Part shown: one piece after another, positions 18,795 to 27,520 of the stretch
How positions within the stretch are numbered: the stretch's first letter is position 1
Layout: each line of letters opens with the position of its first letter
NCBI RefSeq assembly: GCF_024347135.1
Contig: NZ_AP024908.1
Location: 1,054,001-1,118,000 of the forward strand
Source: Vibrio spartinae
Lineage (GTDB): Bacteria > Pseudomonadota > Gammaproteobacteria > Enterobacterales > Vibrionaceae
Length of the DNA: 64,000 bases
Direction of reading: 5' to 3'
Translations under genes and position numbers: made by a program
The notes under the pieces: generated by a model
The model's input: only the letters and a program-made list of their open reading frames with translations
Told to the model about the DNA's origin: nothing
Database searches by the model: none

Positions 18795-20348
18795 TCAGAA
18801 CTCCAGTTGCTTCTCACGGATTTTCTTGTCGTAAGACTGTTCGAAGATTTCCCAAAACAGCTTTTCAAATCCTTTTTGGCGGTTAGACGTCAGTTCTTGG
18901 TAGTAGCTGCTATACATATTCCAAGCCCACGCATCCTCAGAGTCACTGCGTTGCTCATTCGGACGCTTATAATTATTAAAGCGACGCAAAAGTACCTGAG
19001 GTGAGAACGCTGCCAGTATCTGAGTCAATGCTTCTGTCGTCGCATACTGAACCGCTTCGTTATGATCTTGAATGCTTTTCAAACTTTCGGTAATGGCTGC
19101 CGGTGCCGACAAATGAACCAGACTCTTTTGCGAGTCGTACATGGTTTTCATGGTCTCTTCATAAGACAGACCCAATCGCAGCGGATTATCTTCAATGGGC
19201 TGAAGATTGCGGTTCATCATATCGAAATGACCATGAGTCACCTGTTTGTGCAGCTCCAGTAATCCTTTGACACATGACTGAAGCGACAGGCCCAGCTCTT
19301 CGGAAAGAAAGTGCATTTTTTCCATATCATGGCTATCGGTCAGATCGACACCCAAGCCATCCAGCATCGGACCGGTCAGCAGGTGTTTTCCATGATGATT
19401 TGTTTCATCAGACTGTTCTGATGTCGATGACATGCTTTTTGCGACTTCTTCTTCGAGTAGATCGAGTACGTTCTCATCCATCCCATAGCCCTCTGATTCG
19501 TTGTTCACTGATTGATAATCGACTGATCCATGACTCACAGATCGGTTGTGCACAGATTGATTGTCTGTCGCATTGGTGTGGTTACTGCGCGTATTGACAG
19601 GCGCTGCCTGCTGTACGTCTGATTTGGGCTTTCTGCCCAACTTCAATGCCCCGAATCTGAAGATTTTCTTCAGACTAATCGACGCGGTCATATCGTATTC
19701 ACCGTTCTCTTGCTGCGTTTCCTGCAATGGGCGCTGGTAATATTCTTCAGCAGCAAGCAAAGGTTGCTCTTGGTTTTCATCTTCTGCCCGGACTTCATCT
19801 TCATCACCGTCAATCAACACATAACTGTCATCTTTGTTCTGGGGAGAGAGTTCATCGAGTGCCATTAATGGGTCAGTCACGCTGTGATCGATTTGATCGT
19901 TGCGGTGTAAAGTCTCGGCTTCACCGTCATCGTCCGCTAACAGACTATGACGATCATCATCAAACAACTGCTCCAGTACATTGCTGGAAGCAATATCATC
20001 ATCACCCGTGTTACCTAAATGAACACGGAGAAAGTACGGACCCACTTGAATTTCATCTTTGTTTTCCAATCGGGCTAACTTGTTGCGGCCTAACGCCATC
20101 GATGAACCGTTCACATAGGTTTCACCGCAGTTATCACGAACGCAAAAAGCACCGTCAACGACCACAATTTCACAATGATTCGGGTAAATCGCGCCATTCT
20201 TATCCGAGAGATGCCAGAAACTATCTGTCGCTGTTCCGATTGTGCCACCCGCAGGCGTCCAAGACGTCCGCGAGATCAAACCGGATTCCAACACCTGAAC
20301 ATTGGTGACAATGATGTTGAGGGAAGGCTGTTTACTCTGAACCATCAC
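18795..20348 (-). CDS. tagH: T6SS FHA-domain protein TagH (VasC)
   Basis: A 517-residue protein. The N-terminal forkhead-associated domain (about 30-110) carries the usual Asn and His residues around YPNHCEIVVVDGAFCVRDN and GETYVNGSSM. A long acidic, low-complexity linker follows (about 115-300), including a serine/asparagine-rich imperfect repeat. The C-terminal helical TagH/ImpI domain contains LRLGLSYEETMKTMYD and ends in EKLFWEIFEQSYD. FHA domains bind phosphothreonine, but no T6SS kinase (PpkA) or phosphatase gene is present here. The stop overlaps nothing and tssJ follows at once. Confidence 0.92.
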   Translation of the reverse strand: MMVQSKQPSLNIIVTNVQVLESGLISRTSWTPAGGTIGTATDSFWHLSDKNGAIYPNHCEIVVVDGAFCVRDNCGETYVNGSSMALGRNKLARLENKDEIQVGPYFLRVHLGNTGDDDIASSNVLEQLFDDDRHSLLADDDGEAETLHRNDQIDHSVTDPLMALDELSPQNKDDSYVLIDGDEDEVRAEDENQEQPLLAAEEYYQRPLQETQQENGEYDMTASISLKKIFRFGALKLGRKPKSDVQQAAPVNTRSNHTNATDNQSVHNRSVSHGSVDYQSVNNESEGYGMDENVLDLLEEEVAKSMSSTSEQSDETNHHGKHLLTGPMLDGLGVDLTDSHDMEKMHFLSEELGLSLQSCVKGLLELHKQVTHGHFDMMNRNLQPIEDNPLRLGLSYEETMKTMYDSQKSLVHLSAPAAITESLKSIQDHNEAVQYATTEALTQILAAFSPQVLLRRFNNYKRPNEQRSDSEDAWAWNMYSSYYQELTSNRQKGFEKLFWEIFEQSYDKKIREKQLEF

Positions 20349-21364
20349 TATTGCCTCACCTGAATTAACACGTTTTTCTCGCGCTCACCTGAGCCAAGAA
20401 ACGAATACCACCCCAAGGCCACACTATCCTGAGAGTCCAATCGAAGTACGGGGACTTCTTTCTCATCCATAGAGAGCTCCAAGTCATAAGCCATCTGCTC
20501 TCGCAAGACGAATTCCACCAACTTACACAGGGGTTGAAACTCCTTACCGATCGGCAGAAAGTCTGCAAATCGCTGGCGTGACAACCCTTTAATACAAATC
20601 ACAAATTTACCGTTGCAATCCATCACCGATTCACCGATGACCGTGTTCATTCCCAAGTTGCCATTTTGCTGACCAAGGGAGAATTGCTGCGACGGATCAA
20701 TCATCACTCTGCGCTTTTCCCACTGCCGGATGCTGACGTCTTCCAGATCAAAGCAGTGGGCAATAATCCCCGCAACCACCTGCGGAGATCGGCTTCGTCC
20801 GGCCAGGACACCCGCGTAAGCGAGCATTTTGCACCAGTTGATTGGTGTATCGCCCCTTAAATCAGGATCAGCTAAGCCAACGAGCGCGAATAATTGTTGT
20901 GAAAACAGATCCTGCGCGTCATCCTGAAAACGCACGTAATAACGATATTTACGCCAGATTCGATAGACCAAGTTGATCAGGCGGTTATTGAAAAAATCCA
21001 GAAAAGGACGTTTGAATCCGCCCGGGTCTTCAACCGCCAACTGCTCCAGAATGAAGCCCGGTAACGGAGACTGCGATCCGGTCAAACCAAAAAAGTTGGT
21101 TTGTAAAATCAAATGTTCGTCATCAAACTGGGTCAAATCCGTCACGTCAGCAGGTGAAAACCCCAAGCTGGGATTCGCACTGAATATCAGGCGACAAACT
21201 CTTTCCCAATCTTCATCTTCCGGATTTGAACGCTGAAGTTTTTGTAACAATTCCACCAGTTGGAAAAAATTGTACGACCTCACCTTATCCGGTATTGGTA
21301 TGAGCGCTTGCTTTTTTTGAGCTGAATCTATATCAGCGGCTGCATCCCTGTCCGGGTTCCCCAT
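20348..21364 (-). CDS. tssG: T6SS baseplate protein TssG (VasB)
   Basis: A 338-residue TssG/ImpH-family protein. Diagnostic parts are YNFFQLVELLQKL, FNNRLINLVYRIWRKYRYYV and LAYAGVLAGRSRSPQ. It combines with TssF and TssE in the baseplate wedge. The start lies 37 nt inside the end of tssF, a long overlap but typical of tightly packed T6SS operons. It shares one nucleotide with the tagH start. Confidence 0.94.
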   Translation of the reverse strand: MGNPDRDAAADIDSAQKKQALIPIPDKVRSYNFFQLVELLQKLQRSNPEDEDWERVCRLIFSANPSLGFSPADVTDLTQFDDEHLILQTNFFGLTGSQSPLPGFILEQLAVEDPGGFKRPFLDFFNNRLINLVYRIWRKYRYYVRFQDDAQDLFSQQLFALVGLADPDLRGDTPINWCKMLAYAGVLAGRSRSPQVVAGIIAHCFDLEDVSIRQWEKRRVMIDPSQQFSLGQQNGNLGMNTVIGESVMDCNGKFVICIKGLSRQRFADFLPIGKEFQPLCKLVEFVLREQMAYDLELSMDEKEVPVLRLDSQDSVALGWYSFLGSGEREKNVLIQVRQ

Positions 21365-23100
21365 GAGTATTTCTCGTTATTACTGACGTTGACCAAAATC
21401 AGTTCATGAAATGAATTGATGTTGGCATACAAAGCAAAAAAGTGGCTCAACACCCGACCAAACAGATAAAGATCACCTTCTGAACCAAAACAGCCCTGAT
21501 CAATATGAATCTCGGATTGCAGACCACGTACAGGAAGCCCTCTTAATAATTTATCTATGGGCTTCGATTCTATTTTGATAATGCCTTCCAGACGCTTTTT
21601 CGCCACACGCTCGGCCTGACGGTCAACCAGTGCCCGGAAGTCATAATTTCTGAGTACACTGCTCAGTGCATCTTTCGAAAGCAGCGACAGATAATTCAAT
21701 GATAAATTTGAAATTAACCCCCACAGCAAGCTGCCATCCAAAACCGGACGCAACGGCTGAGTCGGTGCAATAATATTTTTGAACGTCACATAGTCGGGCG
21801 AAGTGTCCGTTGATTGGCAGATATCTCCGGCCCCAAGTTCAATCGGTAATAATCGATTGGTACAGGTCAGCTGGATCGAAATCGCTTCATCAACATCGAC
21901 TGATCGCGTTTCATCCCCGCGAATGAACGAAATAAAGGTGTCGAAACCATCATTACGCTGACTATCTTTGACGCGTGAACGGTAATAGAGCACTTCACGC
22001 TGTCTGGCTCTTTCAACCTGATGCTGAAAACTTTCAAATGGGTGATAAACGCGTTTTTCACCACGAATCCGTTGACTATCCTGCGTTTTATCCTGCCAGC
22101 CATAAACCCCGTCGATACTGAATACTTCATAATGTGACGGATAACGACTCGATGGAATCACGCGGTATTCCGACTGCTTACCGGTCAAGTCAATTGGATC
22201 TGCATCATGCTCAAACAGGTTAATAATCGGCACACAGTAAAGTTGGAAACTGTTCTGATTAATCCGGACATCTGTCGGCAATGTTTTTGAAAAATGAATG
22301 CGGAGCGTCATTTTGCCACGCACTGATTTCGGCAGCACTTTATCCAATGCATGAATATCAAAGAAATGGAAAGCCTCTGGAAATGACAGATACTCCTGTA
22401 AAATCCGATACCCTTCATACACATTTTTCGGGTACGGCAGCAGTGCGTCTTCACCGGCAAAACCAACCGACTGAAGTGCATCCCGCGGGATACTGAATTC
22501 AGTCCCATTGACGTCGACCACCATTTTATCCAGATGGTGATGGAGCCACAGGTACAGCATCTGCGCGCTATACAGCTCGCCGCCAAGATAAAAGCGCAAA
22601 CTGTCAACCAGCGCTTCGCCGACCGACATCTCGCCTTTCATCGCTAAATTGATATCAACGGTACTCGATTCCCGTGTGTGGTGAGAGGTAATATCCTCGA
22701 TCACTAAAGGGTAAACTGCGACGTCACGACATGTCCGGAAATGACATACCGTGCCTAAGACTTTCTCTGAACTGTCGAGTTGAATACCTGCGCGGACAAC
22801 CTGCTTCTCACTGACTTTCGATTCTGGCTGAAACGCAACAATACTCATGCTGGGAACAGGTCGAAGATAGTTCGGCCATAGCATATTAATAATGGAATGC
22901 GTCAGCTCAGGAAATTCATCTTCAACTTTTTCACGCAAGCGTGCTGTCAGGAATGCAAAACCTTCCAGTAGACGTTCAACATCCGGGTCAGTCACCTGAC
23001 CATGAAGAAAACGAGAAAGCTGGGGATGAATTTCAGTGAAACGCTTCCCCTGCTCTTTCAAAAATGAAAGTTCTTCTCGAAAGTACTTATCTTGTGCCAT
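21328..23100 (-). CDS. tssF: T6SS baseplate protein TssF (VasA)
   Basis: A 590-residue TssF/ImpG-family protein of normal length. The opening YFREELSFLKEQGKRFTEIHP and the segment DPDVERLLEGFAFLTARLREK are signatures of the family. The C-terminus ends FALYANINSFHELILV. Two copies of TssF with one TssG form the core of each baseplate wedge. It starts 3 bp after tssE. Confidence 0.96.
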   Translation of the reverse strand: MAQDKYFREELSFLKEQGKRFTEIHPQLSRFLHGQVTDPDVERLLEGFAFLTARLREKVEDEFPELTHSIINMLWPNYLRPVPSMSIVAFQPESKVSEKQVVRAGIQLDSSEKVLGTVCHFRTCRDVAVYPLVIEDITSHHTRESSTVDINLAMKGEMSVGEALVDSLRFYLGGELYSAQMLYLWLHHHLDKMVVDVNGTEFSIPRDALQSVGFAGEDALLPYPKNVYEGYRILQEYLSFPEAFHFFDIHALDKVLPKSVRGKMTLRIHFSKTLPTDVRINQNSFQLYCVPIINLFEHDADPIDLTGKQSEYRVIPSSRYPSHYEVFSIDGVYGWQDKTQDSQRIRGEKRVYHPFESFQHQVERARQREVLYYRSRVKDSQRNDGFDTFISFIRGDETRSVDVDEAISIQLTCTNRLLPIELGAGDICQSTDTSPDYVTFKNIIAPTQPLRPVLDGSLLWGLISNLSLNYLSLLSKDALSSVLRNYDFRALVDRQAERVAKKRLEGIIKIESKPIDKLLRGLPVRGLQSEIHIDQGCFGSEGDLYLFGRVLSHFFALYANINSFHELILVNVSNNEKYSWGTRTGMQPLI

Positions 23101-23103
23101 GTA

Positions 23104-23541
23104 TCAATACACTCGATATTGACGGTTTTGATCCAATAACAGATTTAGTTTTACCGTGTCATGAACAGCACTACTGTTCACTTCTGCGGTGATCCGAAAT
23201 CTCAATGATAATGGGTTCAAATCGTCTCTTTCTGACGTCACCACAATGTCTTTCAATCGTGGCTCATATTTTCTTAAACAGTCCTTAATCGCCATGCGGA
23301 TTCTGACAGCCAGATCAAGTGTTTCCAGTGTCGCATCGTTAAAATCAACGAGCCCCAGCTCAGGTGCGCTTTGCGCTTCTCCCAGCCGAGTATTCAGAAC
23401 ATTGGAAACGTTCCGCTTGATCGAATTAAGCACATCGTTTGCATCTGGACCCTGAGTCAAAGACCGAGGTCTTTCGCCGGCTTCTAAGCGTTCAAAGAAG
23501 CCGACGCCAAATGCAACCTCTTCAGGCGCAATATAAGACAT
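23104..23541 (-). CDS. tssE: T6SS baseplate protein TssE (gp25-like)
   Basis: A 145-residue protein resembling phage T4 gp25. It has the N-terminal FFERLEAGERPRS motif, the SIKRNVSNVLNTRLG segment with the family's NTR, and the EPRLKDIV strand. TssE starts sheath polymerisation on the baseplate. One base separates it from tssC. Confidence 0.94.
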   Translation of the reverse strand: MSYIAPEEVAFGVGFFERLEAGERPRSLTQGPDANDVLNSIKRNVSNVLNTRLGEAQSAPELGLVDFNDATLETLDLAVRIRMAIKDCLRKYEPRLKDIVVTSERDDLNPLSLRFRITAEVNSSAVHDTVKLNLLLDQNRQYRVY

Positions 23542-23542
23542 A

Positions 23543-25018
23543 TTACTGATCTAAACGGCCAACGAGTGACAGTTCAAAGTTCGCACCCATGTACTTGAAG
23601 TGTGGGCGAACCGCCAGTGATACCTGATACCAGCCTGGGTTACCTTCTACATCGGACACTTCAATGCGTGCAGCACGAAGTGGGCGACGACTACGAACGT
23701 CTGCCGGTGGGTTTTCCTGATCAGCAACATACTGTTTGATCCAACCATTCAGTTCACGCTCAAGGTCTTGTCTCTCTTTCCATGAACCAATCTGTTCGCG
23801 TTGCAATACTTTGATGTAGTGTGCGAGACGGTTGATAATCATCATGTAAGGGAGCTGAGTACCCAGCTTGTAGTTGGTTTCTGCTTCTTTACCTTCTTTC
23901 GTATTCGGGAAGACTTTTGGCTTCTGAATCGAGTTGGCAGAGAAGAATGCTGCGTTGTCGCTGCCTTTACGCATCGTCAATGCAATGAAACCTTCTTCTG
24001 CAAGTTCAAATTCTTTCCGGTCAGTGATCAGCACTTCCGTTGGAATCTTCGCTTGTAAAGCACCCATTGTTTCAAAAACGTGAACCGGTAGATCTTCAAC
24101 AGCACCGCCACTTTGAGGACCAATGATGTTCGGACACCATCTGTATTTTGCAAAGCTATCGGTCAAACGAGTTGCAAATGCAAAGGCTGTGTTACCCCAC
24201 AGATAATGTTCATGAGATTCACGGACACTTTCCTGATAGTTAAACGTTTTGATTGGGTTTTCGATTGGATCGTAAGGGACACGCAGCAAGAAACGTGGTG
24301 CAGTCAGACCCAGATAGCGTGCATCTTCAGATTCACGCAGCGAACGCCACTTGGTATATTTCGGACTTTCGAAGATCGATTTCACATCTTTGATATTAGG
24401 AAGTTCTTCAAAAGAGTCGATACCAAAGAATTCAGGACCTACACTCGAAATAAACGGTGCATGAGCCATTGCGCCAAGCGCGCCCATGTACTGAAGTAGT
24501 TTCATATCCGGTGTAGACGGTGTGAACGCATAGTTGCCGATCATCGCGCCTGTCGGTTCACCACCAAACTGACCGTAACCAGAAGAATAAACCTGCTTAT
24601 ACAAACCGGATTGAGAGATTTCTGGTGCAAACTCAAAATCTTCCAGCAGTTCTTCTTTGGTGACATGGATGATGTCAACTTTGTTGTTTTCCCGGAAATC
24701 GGTACGGTCGATGAAAAGCTTCAGTCCACGCCATGCCGATTCCATTTGCTGGAATTGTTCATGGTGAAGGATCTCATCCATTTGCGCACTGATTTTCTTA
24801 TCCAGCTCAACCAGCATTTGGTCAACAAGTGATTTATTGACTGGTTCTGCTTCTTGGCTCGAACCAATCAGGTTTTCGATAAACGCGGCAACACCTTTTT
24901 TCGCGATATCATAACCTTCTTCATTCGGCGCAAGACGTGTTTGAGCCATAATTTCATCTAACAGACTGAGTTCACCAGCCTGGGGACTTTCTAGTACCGT
25001 TTCTTCTGTAGCAGACAT
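23543..25018 (-). CDS. tssC: T6SS contractile sheath large subunit TssC (VipB)
   Basis: A 491-residue sheath protein. The conserved EVLHHEQFQ-like segment (LHHEQFQQMESAWRGL), the PRFLLRVPYD motif and the C-terminal LRAARIEVSDVEGNPGWYQV all match TssC. It forms the sheath with TssB and carries most of the sheath wall. It lies 55 bp after tssB and 1 bp before tssE. Confidence 0.97.
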   Translation of the reverse strand: MSATEETVLESPQAGELSLLDEIMAQTRLAPNEEGYDIAKKGVAAFIENLIGSSQEAEPVNKSLVDQMLVELDKKISAQMDEILHHEQFQQMESAWRGLKLFIDRTDFRENNKVDIIHVTKEELLEDFEFAPEISQSGLYKQVYSSGYGQFGGEPTGAMIGNYAFTPSTPDMKLLQYMGALGAMAHAPFISSVGPEFFGIDSFEELPNIKDVKSIFESPKYTKWRSLRESEDARYLGLTAPRFLLRVPYDPIENPIKTFNYQESVRESHEHYLWGNTAFAFATRLTDSFAKYRWCPNIIGPQSGGAVEDLPVHVFETMGALQAKIPTEVLITDRKEFELAEEGFIALTMRKGSDNAAFFSANSIQKPKVFPNTKEGKEAETNYKLGTQLPYMMIINRLAHYIKVLQREQIGSWKERQDLERELNGWIKQYVADQENPPADVRSRRPLRAARIEVSDVEGNPGWYQVSLAVRPHFKYMGANFELSLVGRLDQ

Positions 25019-25073
25019 TAATCAAGTTCCTATGACAATAAGTTAAAAAACACCAAAAGTATTGCGTCTATCG

Positions 25074-25586
25074 TTACTCTTGAGGTTCTTTTTCTTCAGA
25101 CCCGCCGACAATATCCAGTTCAGCAAGGAGCTTTTCACGAGACTCTTCAGATGCGATCAGGGCCTGTAAGCGCTCTCTGAATGCAGGGATATTTCCTAAA
25201 GGACCTTTTAAAGCAACCAAGGCTTCACGAAGTTCGATCAGCTTATTCAATTCCGGAACCTGAGCCGCAACTGAATCTGGGGCAAAATCTTGCAACGACT
25301 TAAAGCTCAGCTCGACTGGCAACTCAGCATCAGGGTCATCACCCAATTTATTTTTTACAGTTGCGCTGATTGAGAGGCTACTCTCACGCATCACTGACTC
25401 GAAGTTGTTCTTGTCAACTGAAACAGATTGACGATCCTCAAGGGGTGTTTCTTCCGTATGACCTTTAAAATCACCAACCACTAATGTTTTGAGTGGTAAT
25501 TCAATTTCGGCCTGTTGATCCCCTGTCGCAGGAACATATTTAATATTAATGCGCTCTTTCGGAGCGACACTACCTTCTTTAGACAT
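25074..25586 (-). CDS. tssB: T6SS contractile sheath small subunit TssB (VipA)
   Basis: A 170-residue sheath protein. The opening KEGSVAPKERINIKYVPATG is typical, followed by ELPLKTLVVGDFKG and the FAPDSVAAQVPELNKLIELR helix that interlocks with TssC. The ribosome site is GGAGA, 6 nt before ATG. A 253-bp non-coding gap precedes it, so it probably begins its own transcript covering the structural T6SS genes. Confidence 0.97.
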   Translation of the reverse strand: MSKEGSVAPKERINIKYVPATGDQQAEIELPLKTLVVGDFKGHTEETPLEDRQSVSVDKNNFESVMRESSLSISATVKNKLGDDPDAELPVELSFKSLQDFAPDSVAAQVPELNKLIELREALVALKGPLGNIPAFRERLQALIASEESREKLLAELDIVGGSEEKEPQE

Positions 25587-25839
25587 ATCAAGTCTCCAAT
25601 ACCTATGCCAATAGTCGTTGCTTGCGTATATTCATTTCACCAGCAAAATGATATCTAAGCAGAAATAATATTCTGACTCAGACATGAGAACACGAATCAC
25701 ATTCGTATCAATTAAATAAGTGAAAACATCCACTTATTTAATAATGTTTTCAAATCGATAATATTACACTTAAATTCAACCAATTATTAAATCCCCTTAT
25801 TTTATATTTGAGGAAATAAATAAAAACACTGTGCCTTAT
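25587..25839 (-). promoter_or_regulatory. probable T6SS promoter region with a 12-bp-arm palindrome
   Basis: This AT-rich gap precedes tssB. It holds a perfect inverted repeat, ATTAAATAAGTG (25711-25722) and CACTTATTTAAT (25731-25742), with an 8-nt spacer. No T-run follows it on the minus strand, so an operator is as likely as a terminator for the gene upstream. I saw no acceptable -24/-12 sigma-54 promoter. Confidence 0.5.
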
Positions 25840-27078
25840 TTATAAATCCCAATAAGTGTCGTGATTATAAAAGGTTACCTTTTCCTTATAAGTGTCTGTA
25901 ATTTTTTGAGCACGTTCAATATCCGGAGGCGTCATCTCATTTGTAATATCAACGAAAAATTGTTCCATTGATTTATGTAAGCTTGTCAAGCGATCGCTAC
26001 CAGCATAATCCAGATAAAGTTCAGAATAAGCACGGGCTTTAATCAAATCTTCATCGACAAACCGATAAGATGATGCTTCACCCGCATATATTTTCGCGAC
26101 TACAGCCAGAGATGTCAGGTCACCGGCATCCAATGCCCGCTGACGCCATGCAAAAGCTTTTTTAAAATCACCGCGACCTTCGTATAGTTCAACACATGCT
26201 TTCATCGCCGGGATAAAATGATGTTCCGCTGCATTGCGGTAGTTGGTATAAATCCCAGTAGAAAATCTTGTTTCCGTATATAACTGATTTATATCATCAA
26301 GTGATCTTCTGGAATTATCCATCCACGCGAGCGGATAACTGTAATCCATTGCGCGCTGTAAATAATATTCAGACTGATCCGAGTCAGTTTTTTCATAATA
26401 AAGCGACAGATAATAAGCGGCCTTTGCAGGTTGTGTCGCTGCGAGTCTGACCAGACCATCATGGTAGCGTTTATGCCATGACCGTCGAATCGTGGTACGT
26501 AGCCAAGTGCCATGTTGGTACAGGTAATTCATCGCATGCAGATTACCCTGATTTGCCGCCTGCTCAACATATTCTCTGACAAGCCGCGGCGTCCGGATGG
26601 TCGGATTATATCCCGACAACTCTACCGCATATAAGTAAGCAGCATCCGCATCGCCTTTATCAGCAGCATATTGTAGATAATGTCGTGCTTCTTCATTTTT
26701 AAACTGCGCACGCAGCAAACGTCCTTTTTCATAAGCCTGAGTCGGGGTCAAAAAATTAATATCATAGTCATATTTTTGCTGATCTGCCTGCTGGTCTGAT
26801 TCTGGTATCTGAATCGAAACACGATTCAAATTATCACGATCCAAGCTGCCACTATGATCCACGTTATCACCATGATCCAAGTTGCCACCATGACCCAAGC
26901 TATTACGCTCCACGTTACGATGACCCGTGGCATATGGATTTTCATCAATTGTCACCGCCGCCTCAGGATTCACAACTTCGTCCGCCATGACAACGTTGCT
27001 GTAAGAAGCGAGCACAAAAGCACTGAGCAAAAAAGCCTTGTTTTTAGCCGATATTAACTTTTTAGCCGATATTAACAC
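25840..27078 (-). CDS. exported Sel1-repeat protein following PAAR
   Basis: I start at GTG 27078, which has AAGGTGG 5 nt upstream, giving a 412-residue protein. It overlaps the PAAR gene end by 17 nt. A signal peptide is visible (KNKAFLLSAFVLASYSNVVMA before DEVV). Next comes a low-complexity Gly/Asn/Asp/His stretch with repeated LDHG/NVDHSG units. Then follow several Sel1/TPR-like helical repeats, for example ARHYLQYAADKGDADAAYLYA and VEQAANQGNLHAMNYLY. Sel1 proteins are interaction scaffolds. Being coupled to a PAAR gene at the head of a T6SS cluster, it could be an adaptor or a periplasmic immunity protein. The function is not known. Confidence 0.75.
   Translation of the reverse strand: MLISAKKLISAKNKAFLLSAFVLASYSNVVMADEVVNPEAAVTIDENPYATGHRNVERNSLGHGGNLDHGDNVDHSGSLDRDNLNRVSIQIPESDQQADQQKYDYDINFLTPTQAYEKGRLLRAQFKNEEARHYLQYAADKGDADAAYLYAVELSGYNPTIRTPRLVREYVEQAANQGNLHAMNYLYQHGTWLRTTIRRSWHKRYHDGLVRLAATQPAKAAYYLSLYYEKTDSDQSEYYLQRAMDYSYPLAWMDNSRRSLDDINQLYTETRFSTGIYTNYRNAAEHHFIPAMKACVELYEGRGDFKKAFAWRQRALDAGDLTSLAVVAKIYAGEASSYRFVDEDLIKARAYSELYLDYAGSDRLTSLHKSMEQFFVDITNEMTPPDIERAQKITDTYKEKVTFYNHDTYWDL
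26835..26908 (-). repeat. degenerate in-gene tandem repeat in the Sel1-protein gene
   Basis: About three to four imperfect units of roughly 18-21 bp built on CATGATCCAAGTTGCCAC-like sequence encode the Gly-Asn-Leu-Asp-His-Gly type low-complexity linker after the signal peptide. Such slippage-prone repeats often vary in copy number. Confidence 0.5.
27041..27076 (-). repeat. perfect 18-bp tandem duplication at the PAAR/Sel1 junction
   Basis: The 18-bp unit TTTTTAGCCGATATTAAC (plus strand) occurs twice back to back, at 27041-27058 and 27059-27076. The PAAR stop codon lies in the second unit. The duplication adds the residues LISAKK in front of LISAKN at the N-terminus of the Sel1 protein, lengthening its basic signal-peptide region without changing PAAR. 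Confidence 0.9.
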
Positions 27079-27346
27079 TGGTACCACCTTGTAAAGCACC
27101 ACCACAACTGATCGGGTCACCAGCACGGGCAGCTGGCTTTCCATCAACCATTACCGTTCCTGAACCTGCTGCAATAGCGCGTCCATGAGGTGGATGTTTC
27201 GGCTTATCATGTGGCGCAAGAGGATCACCTTGCCGAGCCGCAGGAATACCATCATATTTAACGGTTCCTGACCCTGCGGTGACAGGAGTAGGAGGAAAGC
27301 CATCATGATCAGAACCTGTATTACCAACGACGATTCCGTTTCCCAT
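27062..27346 (-). CDS. PAAR-domain T6SS spike-tip protein
   Basis: A 94-residue stand-alone PAAR protein. It carries two half-repeats with proline-alanine-alanine-arginine motifs (IPAARQGDPLAPH and KPAARAGDPISCGG) and the His/Cys residues that bind zinc at the tip. PAAR proteins cap the VgrG spike and can attach effectors. No toxin extension is present. It leads a two-gene unit with the Sel1-repeat protein and lies upstream of tssB in the same direction. Confidence 0.92.
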   Translation of the reverse strand: MGNGIVVGNTGSDHDGFPPTPVTAGSGTVKYDGIPAARQGDPLAPHDKPKHPPHGRAIAAGSGTVMVDGKPAARAGDPISCGGALQGGTSVNIG

Positions 27347-27411
27347 ATTATGCCTCTGTTGTTAGCTGATAAAAGTGTAAATAAATGCAAAATCGGTTGA
27401 ACAATCATCAG

Positions 27412-27520
27412 ATTTTGCCGGCAACTACTTAGAATCTATCTATTTTATTTATTCTTGCCGATTGTTTTTTATTCAGTCGGGCAATATCTTGCCTATCTCA
27501 AGCAATATATTGCCTAATTG
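27412..27520 (-). promoter_or_regulatory. cluster of TTGCC/GGCAA palindromes upstream of PAAR
   Basis: Within about 110 bp lie a perfect palindrome TTGCCGGCAA (27415-27424), a TTGCCGA/TCGGGCAA pair (27455-27483), GGCAATATCTTGCC (about 27480-27493) and a perfect GCAATATATTGC (27502-27513). They sit 70-170 bp upstream of the PAAR start. A regulator-binding array is the simplest reading. Confidence 0.45.

Noticed and set aside
25600..25616. TTGGCATA-N4-TTGG, near a sigma-54 promoter, before tssB
   Set aside because: The -12 element has GG instead of GC and overlaps the ribosome site, leaving no room for a transcript start before the ATG.
27079..27147. Longer N-terminus for the Sel1-repeat protein
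   Set aside because: It would overlap most of the PAAR C-terminus and put the signal peptide deep inside the chain; GTG 27078 has a good ribosome site.
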